Assembly: GCA_027382625.1 (NCBI GenBank)
Contig: JAJKFJ010021811.1
Span: 1-64,000 of the forward strand
Reading direction: 5' to 3'
Length of the DNA: 64,000 bases
Origin: Tetmemena sp. SeJ-2015
Lineage: Eukaryota > Ciliophora > Spirotrichea > Sporadotrichida > Oxytrichidae
Part shown: positions 34,967-45,362 of the stretch, in pieces
Layout: the number at the start of each line of letters is the position of its first letter
How positions within the stretch are numbered: the stretch's first letter is position 1
Notes under the pieces: generated by a model
What the model was told of the DNA's origin: nothing
The model's database searches: none
What the model saw: the letters and a program-made list of their open reading frames with translations, nothing else
Translations under genes and position numbers: made by a program

Positions 34967-36790
34967 TCAATTCGTGGATAGATTTAGAGACTCAAGATCT
35001 AATTTGTCTGGCTTCAAGCTTAAGACTTCATCAATGTCATCATTGAAAGTGTCTTTGAATTGTGATTGCTTCACCTCTGATCTTGTAAGCTTCTATTGAA
35101 AATCTTTATCACCAAAAGTTTGTTAATGGGATGCTTCTAGTTACGAGGAGCGTTCAGAAATATGTATTAAATCATTTACATTATATGAAATAGCTTTTAT
35201 TTATCTTTCAATCTGGGATTCATTTAAATCCATTCTCAAATCGCAATCACTAACATTTATCCCTCTTAGTTCTGAGATATTCATCCTTGACTAGTTTTGC
35301 AGATTGAATAAATTGTTGAATTAGTTCATTAAGTTATGAGTCTGCGGTATTTAAGCCATAGAAGGAGGTTGGCTCAATACAGGCTAGCCTATAGATGAGG
35401 GCTATTGTAAATTTGAATGCTTTCTTGTGATATTTTGGGTATTTGCATTTGTATTTGAGTTGTAGGACTGGATAGGATTAGGAAAATTAGATTTAGTAAC
35501 TGGATTGAATTTTTCTGAGTCTCCATGGCCGTTAAATTAGATTACTTTATTCAAAGGATTAGGAGAGCCTTCACTAAGGATTAAGACCTATTTACTCTTA
35601 TCTTGAAATTTGTAAAGGAGCATATAAATGCAAATCCTTGGACTTCTTTCGCTATGAGGGATCACTATTCGCTAGTTTAGAACTATTCTCTTATTGCTGA
35701 GTTTAAAATTTCTCCTCCTCTAAGAAAGCTAACTTTATTTATCAACTCCAAATTTTGCTAAGTGATATGAGCTATTTTCCCTTCTAAAATTTAGATCTTT
35801 TGTCTAAAAAGATCGGTATTCTAATTTTCTGAAGAGGTCTCAAGTAAAATTTTCACATGACGAGTAAGCTCTCTATTATCAATTTCCAGTTAAATACACT
35901 TATCTTTTAGATCTCTAACTCCTACAGAGTCATCACCAAGCACTCTTTAAAATTCTCCTTCAAGATACTTAATCCTAGCCTGCTATTTTGTACTTTAAAT
36001 ACGAAGTGCTTAGAGTCTTTCCTTCAAGCTCTTCGTTTCTTATTCAAGCTCTTGATTTTTCTTTTAGAGATCATCTATTTACTTTTGTGTTTTGGAGTTC
36101 TTCTTAATAGACTCTCTAAGTTAATCTTGCAAATTTCTATGTGTAGTTTAAAGATCTAGGATCTAGTGTTCTAGCTCTATTCTTCTTTTATCAACTTCAC
36201 TTATAATAGGTACTCTTTCTTCCACCTTCCTCTTCATTTAAATAGAAAGTTATGATTTGGAGATAAGTTTAATATTAATTATAAATTGCATCGAAGGTTT
36301 CCTGCAGCTTTTCCTTTTCATAAGCTAAAATCTTCAGGTCGCCCTCTAATTTCTAAATTCTACTGTTCAAGTTTACATTCTCTCTTGATACCTCTTCTTT
36401 AATGATGACTTCTTTGAAATTATGATAGGTACTTATCTCGCTCTGTAGCTCCAGGACTTATCTTTAAACCTTCTTACGTTCTTGCTCCTCACTTTTCAGA
36501 GCCTGTAATAGGTGATTGAATTTTGAAGAAAGGGTTGTGAGTAGCTCCTCCGCCTGCGCGGATGCTTGAGGTGTCCTCTCACTGTCTAACAAAGCTTTGC
36601 AGAGATCTTCATGGTTGAAGAGCATTTAAGTGTTTTCATCAGGAGCGTGTGGAAAATTCTCATAAGTATTCGAGAGAAACTCATTCCTAGTATTCTGCGC
36701 TCCATAGTCATACATAGTAGTTTGGTTTTCACTTTAGTTCTCGTCGAGGAAACAGTTTCTCAGCTGCTTTAAAGAGGAAGAATGGCCCAT
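34967..36790 (-). CDS. Coiled-coil protein
   Basis: Start ATG 36790 (MGHSSSLKQLRNCFLDENQS); stop TGA 34967-34969. From about 36590 to 35680 the sequence is a long charged coiled coil: KSEEQERKKVQRQVLELQSE, then RRIELEHQILDLQTTHRNLQ, then NQELEQETKSLKERLQALRI. The C-terminal third is Asn/Ser/Gln-rich and ends DKLDLESLNLSTN. One IES is resolved (36244-36281). About 570 residues. Probably a structural or scaffold protein; no family assigned. Its last 100 bases lie where an extended kinase frame would also run. Confidence 0.7.
36244..36281 (-). other. IES (38 bp), pointer ATTTA (TAAAT on + strand)
   Basis: TAAAT at 36239-36243 and 36282-36286. The join reads LQETFDAIQMKRKVEERVPI through a TAA Gln codon, connecting the two halves of the coiled coil. 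Confidence 0.75.
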
Positions 36791-36869
36791 GCCTCTTCGC
36801 AACTACTCATTTGGGTCACGAATAAGAAAATTTTTAAACCATAGAGTCTGAAAATATTAATAAGGTTAT

Positions 36870-39800
36870 CTGATACGTTTTAGACATGAGTGCTATTCAA
36901 AGAAATAGACTGATTCTATAGATGCTTCATACTCTAATAGTTGGTATTTTATCTAACTGAGCTGATTGATTGTTTCCTTGCGCTAATTATTTTTCCAGCA
37001 TGTGGGTTCACAAAAGATTAACTCTGGGCCATGCTTGGAGATGATTACTCATGGGAGGGATTAAGAAAACGATTGTTATAGTTAGAGAGGGGTCTCATTT
37101 AAATTTAAATTTCTAAGCTAAAATAATTAATTCTAATAAGAAGTTCAGAAGAGCTATTAAAGTAATTTAAGACTCTTTGAAGCAATAAGGCTTAAGAAAT
37201 AACAATCAAAGGTAATTCACTCTAGCAACCTCACTAGGAACGCAAACTGCTACCTAATCGAGTTCTCTTATTAGCGCTACCAATAACATGATTCACATTC
37301 ATTTGTCTACTAGTGGTATAGTTCTATTCCAGGATTTTAATTCCATTAACTGGACTCCCCTTTTTGCTTTTTGAGGGAACATCAATGATGCCTTAGCCAC
37401 TAGAGCTTTGTTCCTTAATTTCATAATCATAGTTAGTCATGAATCCCTCACGATCCTAAATTTATCTCATTGAAAGAGCCGAGTGAAGTAGCCCACGAGT
37501 TTTAGAATCTGGCAATTAGGTTGTTTACTCATACAGACTAGTTTGAGAAGAGCTCATCTAAGTGTATTTTTATTACGGCTTGAATTGTTCACCCTTAACT
37601 TTTAGCCTCAGAGGATTTTATGTACTAGAGGCTGTTTCTTATAACTTTCTTAATTCATCTTTAGTTTTAGGAAAATATTTAAAACACGTTTATTTAATTC
37701 ATCTTATAGGAGATGTCGAGCACTCGCGTTCCTAAGAAATGAATGATACTATTCTCCGACTTATGCTGCAATCGAAGTAATTAGATTTTGATTATTGGCA
37801 CCTTCAGTTTATTTTTGGTTTGCGGAAGTCTTACTTCCTCCAGATCCATTAGAATTGTAATTTTGAATGCAGGAGACATTTGGAGACTAGCCTGCAATTG
37901 TTATTGTCTGGTTCTTGCCTAAGTACTTATTCTAAAGCTGGTTTGCTCTTTCTCTCTATTTCTAAACGTGATGAAGATAGGGCTTGTTCATCTCTTCTTT
38001 AATCTAGAGGAGCATCAAATTCTAATAAGGAGTTAGTATCTTGCTATAAATACTCATGCTCGTTCTCTTAAGATTTATAGCGTTTAGTAGAGTTTGGAAT
38101 CAAACTCTATGGAGAGATAGCCTTTTTTGTAGAGGGAGGTTTCTCGCCTGCTTTTTCATTAAAGCCTACCTTGGTTAAGCTCAGTTGGCTGGATTTCTTA
38201 AGCAAGTTAACTTGCTATCCTTTTGGACTTATTTATTTCCCGAGCCCCGCATCCCTCTAATCACCTTCAGGCGATTTTGACTAGAAGCCTAATTTTTGGC
38301 CATTAGCTGCGTGTATTGATTACTTCTAAATTGACTAGATGCCTTTCAACTTTTGCTATACTTCTCTTGGTAAATCCCTTGGTGTAGGTTTTGCAGCAAA
38401 CTACCCGCTTAAGCCATAATCTGCATTTCTCAAATTATTGGAAGTTATTAGAGCTGTAAGAGGCTTCTACTACTTTCTTTCATCATCACTTTTACTGAGC
38501 TTTAAAGCAGAATATTGAGGCAATTTTTATATATTCGCCTAGAGTTGATCATTTTCTACTCCTTCTTAAAAGCAAATCCCTGAGATAAGTTTTCTTCTGG
38601 TGTTCTTATCATTTTTGGAGGAGATATTTTTTCTTTCGTAGAGAGAACTTTAAATCAAATCAAATTACTTGCTCTCTATATTCTTTGGACTTTTGCTGAT
38701 AATTAATTAAAATGAAATATAGTTAAAGTTTAACTATTGATAATCAGATTTTTAGAATTGAAAATTACTTCATTAGTATAAGAATCCACTCTAATTTAAG
38801 GTATTTTTTCAAGGCTGCCTTTGCTATTAAGAACTTTCTATGGTTAAGCAGAGTCTTTATGAAAAATCTCAGATTGAATCACCAAAAAAAAGCTATGCTT
38901 CTAAATTATCAATAGATTTATTATAATCATGTCATTCTTGATATTTTTCTGAAGCTTTTCACTTTATTCTAATGATTTCTGGCCTATCTGAGGTGACTTA
39001 ATTATTTGTTTAATCTTTTAGTTAAGTCCTGCAATAGATATTCCTTGAGACCCGTTATCTGAATTTTCTGGAGATAGAGATTACTTTTACTTATTCTTAT
39101 CAAAATTTGCCATTTTCCTTTAATTCACATTTTTAAGTATCCCACTTCCTGCTATAACACTAGAATTGCTAGTCAATATACTGCTGTTCATAAAGTTATT
39201 AAAAAGCAATTAATATTTTGAGTTATAAGTTATTGGCTGTTTGATAATTAGACAGCTTTTAAGCATTGCTAGGTATCGTAGATGCTGCAGTATTTGTTAA
39301 CCCATCAGGAGAGGGGGACTTAGACGCCTGATCAGATAGGTAAGTTTGCTTTCTTTATTGCGCTTGCGAACTCTGAATAATTACTCTCACTTTATCTTGC
39401 TGCTTCTTTACCTTTTCTAGATTTCTAGACACCTAATCCCCTACTACTTAACTTCTCTAAACAGATCCCATTTTTCTTTCATCTTTGTTCGAGGTAGAAT
39501 TTGCATTTTAAGATTAGAGTGGAAATAAATTCTTTGCAGCTCCACTGTTTTAATCTAGATGAAATTGGCGTTGGTTGACTAGTTTACGGGAGACTTGTGT
39601 GTTTTTCTTAAGGTTTTAGGCATTTTAGTGGAGGAAGGGGGGTTTCCTAATAGCTGTTCCAGCGCTGCCCCTCCTATACCTCCTACTTAGAAAAATAGAA
39701 AAAAGAAATATTGTCAACTTCATCAGTATTTATAATAGTGCCTCCTGTCATAGTTGTAGTTGCTTAGTTATCGTAGGGGTTTATGGAAGAGAGAGTTAAA

Positions 39801-40462
39801 GTATTTCCTATATATAAATTCGGCATATGCAATTACTTATAAAAAATCCTGAAGTTGCTTATCTAGGATAGAGATTCGACGATTGAACTTCTCTATTTAA
39901 ACTGCGTGCATTCGAAAAAAGAGCCTTATTTTTGTTCCTCTTTGCTACTTAACCATCATCTTTTAGTATACTAAGTCCAGCTGTATCTTTCTCTTTGTCA
40001 TTATTAAGAGTTTGATTAGCAACTTTCTAATTCCCAGTTTTAGATTTTGTAGATGAAACTAACCCTCTTGCTAAATGAAGGACTAGGATATTTATTTATC
40101 ATCTGCTGGAGTGATGACCTCATTAACTGGAGAGAGATTTGCATTACTCTTAAATAAAGAAAATATGATTAAGAGAAGATATTTTTAATCAAAGATTGAT
40201 AACTCTGATAGTTGTGCATCTTCATCATCTTCTCTTTGTTAGTAGATATAGAGATCTGAGTCCTCTCAACGCTGCTGCTGTTTGAATTTGAAGTCTACAA
40301 GAAGTTCTCTCCGTTCTTAACTGCAGAGTTTGAATAGACGCTCTTCACATCGAATCTGGAATGAAACCCATGATACATCGAACCCAGAGTCTAATCATCC
40401 ACCTCCTCCACGTTCAAAGTAGACTCATCTTAATGAATAAAAATCTCTAATTATAAACTCAT
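36870..40462 (-). CDS. Large Q/N/S-rich locus, uncharacterised (one or more genes)
   Basis: Reverse-strand frames with Gln-rich composition recur throughout. A start at ATG 40462 leads into FIHQDESTLNVEEVDDQTLG and HSRFDVKSVYSNSAVKNGEN. A later block near 37440-37240 reads NYDYEIKEQSSSGQGIIDVP and QMNVNHVIGSANKRTRL. Between them the frames are low in complexity and broken by many AT-rich inserts, so exon order was not reconstructed. No domain is recognised. More than one gene may be present. Confidence 0.35.
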
Positions 40463-40498
40463 CTTAAAGACTATGCTGGTTATTTTTAGTCAGTTTGT

Positions 40499-41049
40499 TC
40501 AAGATTCTATTTAACTGGAATCATAAAAATTCATATTCAATAAGAATGAAGGTTATTGGGAGTTGTCTGAGGTGAATGACATCATATTTGAATTGATGAA
40601 GGAGTTTTTAGTTGAGAAGATGGTTGACTGTTGGTTGAAGCTTATCTTTCGCCTATTTTCCAAATATTAATCAAGTTCCTCGCTTGTCTTCTCAGATTAA
40701 ACATGCAAGAGTAAAAATTAAAATCTCATTTATATTAAAAGAGGTTGAGATAATCTTTGTAAGTGTGAGAATCTAGTGGTGAAAAAGTGTATTTTTTAAT
40801 GTAGTTATCAATCCTCTGCTGCATTTAAATAATTCTTTATTTCTCTTCTTATTCCTCCTCCTCTTTATCTTCTTATGGGTTTTCATTTGCAATTTCCTCT
40901 AAATCAGGAATGGTCTATTGCTGCTGCATCTCCTGTTTTAACTTAGCTTCCTCAAGCTTCCGCAACAGGATTTATTTTACGTATTCTTATTGAGCGTTCT
41001 CGAGAGTCCTCACTTTCACTTCAACGCTTTTATTCAATCTTATAAACAT
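40499..41049 (-). CDS. Small acidic coiled-coil protein
   Basis: Start ATG 41049 (MFIRLNKSVEVKVRTLENAQ); stop TGA 40499-40501. The first 75 codons form a charged helix (KQILLRKLEEAKLKQEMQQQ, then an EDKEEEEQEEKQ stretch) followed by YIKKYTFSPLDSHTYKDYL. After a frame change near 40735-40700 (IES) the C-terminus reads EELDQYLENRRKISFNQQST and a Ser/Asn tail. About 170 residues. No family recognised. Confidence 0.55.
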
Positions 41050-41401
41050 ACATACAAATAAAGCAAAGTCTTATTTAAATAAATCGTGAGCCAAGAACTG
41101 AGAGAATCAGGACTGAAGAAAATGCCTATATAAGTTTTATAGAGTTCAAATTTTACCTAAATCATGCGTAGATTGACTTAAAATAGCTAAAGGATAAATA
41201 AGAAAATATATTCGGCTTTGCAAATTTATGTGTTATATATGATGATGATTAATCTGTAAAATATTGATACTTTTACTATAATCTGGATTTCCTCTCTATC
41301 ATATGAAAAGTAAAATAAGGAGAGTATATGAGTATAGAGTGTCTTCTTTAGACAAGGCAGGCAACATCAAACTCGTCGTTGGGATGAGTTTAGAAATTTC
41401 C

Positions 41402-43222
41402 TATGTTCATGCCATTTTCCTCAAACTCTCTCAGCTGTCTTAAAAATCCTTCATTCGGGTCGACACAATCTCTGCGGCTCTTCACAAATTCTAGAGCATC
41501 TAATTATCTATAGTCATAATAAATTTTTTATTATATTCATCTTCGAAGGGTATTTGGAATCTTTTCATTATGTACATGATCACACAAGTAGCCGATCTCG
41601 ATCTACCCATAGCGCAGTGAATGAAAACAACATTCCTATTCTTAGATTGACGATTGAATTAGTCAACTGCAGAATCTATATGATATCAATTAAAGCAATA
41701 CAAGAAGTCAGTTTAAATTATTCTGATATGCTGTTCTATTTTCCTTCTTGTTTTTCCTTTGAATTGGGGCATAGCCCTCCGTTTGGTATTTCGCTTCTAG
41801 AGTGTCCAGTAGCGCAGCTGACTTAAGTTACAGCTTTTGTCTTTTACTCAGTTCCATCTAAGACTTGAAAGATGTCATCAATTATATGTTGACACTAATA
41901 GATTTACTATGAATCTATATTTTGCAATTAGAGGGTTTCCTTTGGAGGGATTCTTAAAGAAGTCTCTGCTCTCATCAAATGCCTCTTGAATAAACTGATA
42001 GACGAGGGGGAAACTTCTTCTTATCTGTACTTCGTCTTTGTCCTCTATGTTTATCCTCAGATATCTTATGTTAAAACGCACTACAAGAAAAATTAATCGC
42101 ACTCGCAAATATTACGTGAATTCTCAAAGTAGCAAGGTATTTTGTCTGTGACATTTAGAATATGGGTGATGCGCAGATGGTTCATGATCTATTTGTCCAT
42201 AGTGTGGAACTGATCTCCCAGATACATCCTACCTTCAAGAATTTCACTTGGATAGTTCTTAGCAATTAGTCTAAAGGTAAGTTAAGAATTGAATTCTAGC
42301 TTACGGTTTTGGATAAAGAATGGAAGTTCTAAACTTGCAAAGATAGGGGTACTTGTCCAAGAACACATTGAAACCATTAACACATAGGTAAACTTCTCTG
42401 TTCCTTTCGTTCCTCAAAGATTTGATCAGCAGAAGTGCGTTCCTTAAGGATATAATCTAAAAGCAGAAGTTAAGATAGGCTATAAATTGAATAGAAAGGG
42501 AAAGAGATTTGCTGAATAGATAATTCCCTCAGCATGCTTATATAATTTTCTTATTGGAGAATGCCCGTAATCAATATTAAGATTATCTTAAATCCTCTCT
42601 TCTCACTTACATCTTCTAGACTTTATCGCTTATTGAACATGGGATTCATCTTCATCATCTTAAGATGATTATCATTGAAGACCATATTTGCTTAATAGAG
42701 TAGCGTTTGTATGTCTTCTTGGCCAGCAATAATGTTGATGTACATGCGCTTTCGATTCTTGAACAAGGCCAGCTTCTCCTTATTCTTGAGGATGTGATTT
42801 TAGATGTAGTTAGTGTCCCACTGCTGAAAGAATTGCTCATCACACAGATCAATTGGGAAGGAGAGGGAGTCTTTAAGATGTGCTTGGTGGTAATTCATGC
42901 GGCTTCTTAGATCTAGGATGAGGGTCATTCCAGGCATGCTCTAGAAGTTATTGAACATGTTTTGCGCAGATGTCAATTGGATTGTCACTTTATCATCGTT
43001 TCCAAAATACAAATAGAGATAAGAGAAGCATAAATTTTAATTTGTTTTTCCACTGCTGAGGAAACGCTTGCAAGAAGATTCTAGGGCCTAGTCTTTTTAA
43101 GCGAGGAGCTCATAGACGTTAAAGCTCTTGAAAACATCTTCAATTACTTGAAGTTATTCAGTGGAGTATTTGTGCTTGCGCGAGGCTTTTATCGAATCTG
43201 AGTATTGTAATGATGACTCCAT
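41402..43222 (-). CDS. MAP-kinase-phosphatase-like protein: rhodanese domain + dual-specificity phosphatase, scrambled
   Basis: Start ATG 43222 (MESSLQYSDSIKASRKHKYS). The rhodanese-like domain reads LILDLRSRMNYHQAHLKDSL (about 42930-42870). The phosphatase follows: LEGRMYLGDQFHTMDKQIMN, LRITHILNVTDKIP, YLRINIEDKDEVQIRRSFPL, and the signature FIHCAMGRSRSAT with catalytic Cys at 41614-41616 (complement), then ALEFVKSRRDCVDPNEGFLR. This layout is that of MAP kinase phosphatases (MKP), which dephosphorylate Thr and Tyr of MAP kinases. The C-terminal MDS (41890 down to TGA 41708-41710) lies upstream of the signature MDS, inside an IES, so the gene is scrambled. Other inserts lie near 42350-42270, 42120 and 42600-42460. 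Confidence 0.85.
41502..41537 (-). other. IES (36 bp), pointer AGATG (CATCT on + strand)
   Basis: CATCT at 41497-41501 and 41538-41542. The join gives RFQIPFEDALEFVKSRRDCV, the normal DSP sequence after the signature helix. Confidence 0.85.
41660..41910 (-). other. Long IES (about 250 bp) carrying the displaced last MDS
   Basis: Flanks carry ATTC (GAAT at 41656-41659 and 41911-41914); a longer 10-bp repeat GAATCTATAT occurs at 41672-41681 and 41911-41920. Joining at ATTC gives IAKYRFNRQSKNRNVVFIHC in frame. If the 10-bp repeat is the true pointer, a second small excision of 16 bp between ATTC copies follows and yields the same product. Confidence 0.75.
41708..41890 (-). other. Displaced 3'-terminal MDS of the phosphatase gene
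   Basis: Begins with TATGTT (41885-41890, reads AACATA on the minus strand), which also occurs at 41402-41407 at the end of the last in-order MDS. Joining there gives EENGMNIQLMTSFKSQMELS and an open, Lys/Gln/Asn-rich tail ending in TGA (41708-41710). In germline order this piece precedes the two MDSs that it must follow. Confidence 0.8.
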
Positions 43223-43502
43223 TATCCAAGAGTAAAAATAATTTTCTTATTATTTGTGAAATACAATTTGCCAATATTATATGTGGGTTTGAAATGATTA
43301 CAAGGATTAAGATTAAAGTTTAATTTATTTGTTCAATTTCGTGTCCCTGCTTACGAATTCTAAAAAACGCGAAGACATGAAGACATACGAATGATATTCT
43401 TCTTCAAAAGAAGTAAATATTCTTTTATGTTCTAATTTATGATTGGAACATTTGATGGTTTAAAGTAAAAATATATATTTAGTCAGGTCATTATTATCAA
43501 AT
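43223..43502. other. AT-rich spacer between divergent genes
   Basis: No sustained coding on either strand; separates the phosphatase gene (-) from the basic Q-rich gene (+). Probably both 5' regions. Confidence 0.5.
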
Positions 43503-45330
43503 ATGAAATTCAAGGTCACTTTACATTTCTATTCGCGCACTGCTCAAACTGTGCCTGACTATTCACAAGCAAGGGAGAATCTTGATGCTCTTAAAGTGAG
43601 GAGTAGCCAATATAACTCTCATGCAAATGGATAACAGAATATGTTTGAGATGAAGTTCATCTGCAAATTAAACTAAGGAGATTCGAAGGACATGAATATC
43701 AACTAGCTAAAGGAAAAGCTATTGCAAGAGGCTTAGGAAATCTTACAAGAGCATGATAGCAATCAAGACTTATTGAAGATCAAGACCTTACTAGGCTAAG
43801 AATTTAGCAAAGATGCTAAAGAGTGTAGTAGTATGAGGAGTTATTTAATGACCAAGGATGGATATCTAATAAGAAATAAGGCGCTGGTCGAGCAAGTTTT
43901 TCAGCATAATAAAAGGAAGCATAAATTGATATTACTTGTCGACCAAGTCAACAATGTTAATTCAAAGATACAAGATAAGTTTAGGAACTTAGAAACGATT
44001 ACCCCACCACAAAAATAATAGGTATTCGAGTAATTATAATAAAATTCTATGCTAAAATAATAAGAGACCAGTGCTGTCTATGGTTGGATGTAAAACTTCG
44101 CAGTGAAGGAAATTGAAGTATAGAGTCTTAAGCAAACGTAGAGTTTCTAAAATCCAAATTAGAAGAAACCTGAAAGTTATGTACAGAATGGAAATTAGTC
44201 ACAAAAAGATATTCAAAATTAGTAGAGTGTGGAATAAAAGCAGAGCAAGCCAGTCAAGCCCAAGATAAACAGAAAAGATATGATAGAGAAGATAGTCTCA
44301 GTCTTCAGAGAGGAGAGATAAAGAGCAGTAGAGAATTCTTAGAAAAATCAAACTAGCGCCAATTAATTTATCCAGAGTCTAAGTATAAACATCGAAGCCA
44401 AAGATTAGCAGCAGCTATCTCTATAAGAATAGCTAGATAAGTAATTAGAGTCTTACTTTGCTAAGGCTGATCTTATTTTGAACACTCACACCAACCCAAG
44501 AACACAAGAAGTAGAGCTTCAATAAAATTCCTAATAGGGCGTCAAAGTAAATTTAATTCCTGACATCAAACAAGAGACCTTTTAAAATAAAGTTGAAGAG
44601 ACCTCGGTTCCTAAATCCTAAGAGAGCAAATTATCTCCTAAAAAGAAAGTGACTTTCAACGAAGATACTGAAGGTAGCGTGCATGTTTACTCTCATCGTG
44701 AGTAGTACTTGAGGAAATTAAGATAGGGAGAGAAAGCAAATAAAGATGTTCGCTAGTAAGCTCAACCTCTTGTTCAAGATAGTACCATCAGTACTTTTAC
44801 TACTCTTAACAAGAAGTTAAATCTGAGCCTTTAATAGCCTATTCAATAACTCTCTAATGACATTTCTAAATCAGCAACTAAAAAAGAAAAAACTACAACA
44901 ATACCAAATAAGTAGAAACTTTAAGCGAAAAGGCTGAGGTTAAAAGCAAGTCAACAAATAAGAGAAATCAAAAACTTAATGGAAAGATCAATTAAAAAGT
45001 GGAAAAGTAAACAAAAAGTGAAGAAAAGGACAAGAGCAAAGTTTAAAATCCAAAGTAGAAGACAATTTAATTACCTTAGAAAAAACGAGCAAGTAAACAA
45101 GAAATTTAGTAAAAAGTTACAACTAGATCGTAAACAAAATAGAAACCAATTCAATTACAAAAATCAAAATCCAAGAAATAGAATAAAAAAGCTGTCTAAC
45201 CGTAGAGTAGCTACAACTTAAGGAAAAGACAGAAGATCAATTGAAACTAATTCGTAATTAGCAGTAAAATTTAATTAAGAAACTTATTTCTTTTTAAGTA
45301 TAAGATTTAGAAAATTTTATCTCATTATCT
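43503..45330 (+). CDS. Basic Gln/Lys-rich protein, no IES visible
   Basis: ATG 43503 (MKFKVTLHFYSRTAQTVPDY) opens one uninterrupted frame with very many TAA/TAG Gln codons. The N-terminal 170 residues are mixed (HDSNQDLLKIKTLLGQEFSK), the middle is Gln/Ser/Asn-rich, and the last 150 residues are extremely basic (RSIKKWKSKQKVKKRTRAKF, repeated Arg/Lys/Asn/Gln). No TGA occurs in this frame until 45581, which lies inside the F-box/LRR coding region downstream. Either the two are one gene, or this gene ends in the AT-rich stretch 45235-45360 through an unrecognised feature. The basic tail suggests nucleic-acid or nucleolar binding. Confidence 0.6.
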
Positions 45331-45362
45331 TAAAACGTTCTAAGAATTATCAAATTAAACAA

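Noticed and set aside
34950..35115. Kinase C-terminal frame NQFVDRFRDSRSNLSG as real coding
   Set aside because: The opposite strand carries the continuous C-terminus of the coiled-coil gene over the same bases.
41355..41407. Phosphatase C-terminus continuing straight on past 41402
   Set aside because: The frame runs on for more than 70 codons of AT-rich sequence, while the AACATA join gives a compact tail with TGA.
41365..41881. TTGATG repeat (41365-41370 and 41876-41881) as the phosphatase terminal pointer
   Set aside because: Joining there is in frame, but the resulting tail has no TGA before entering the next MDS; the AACATA join does.
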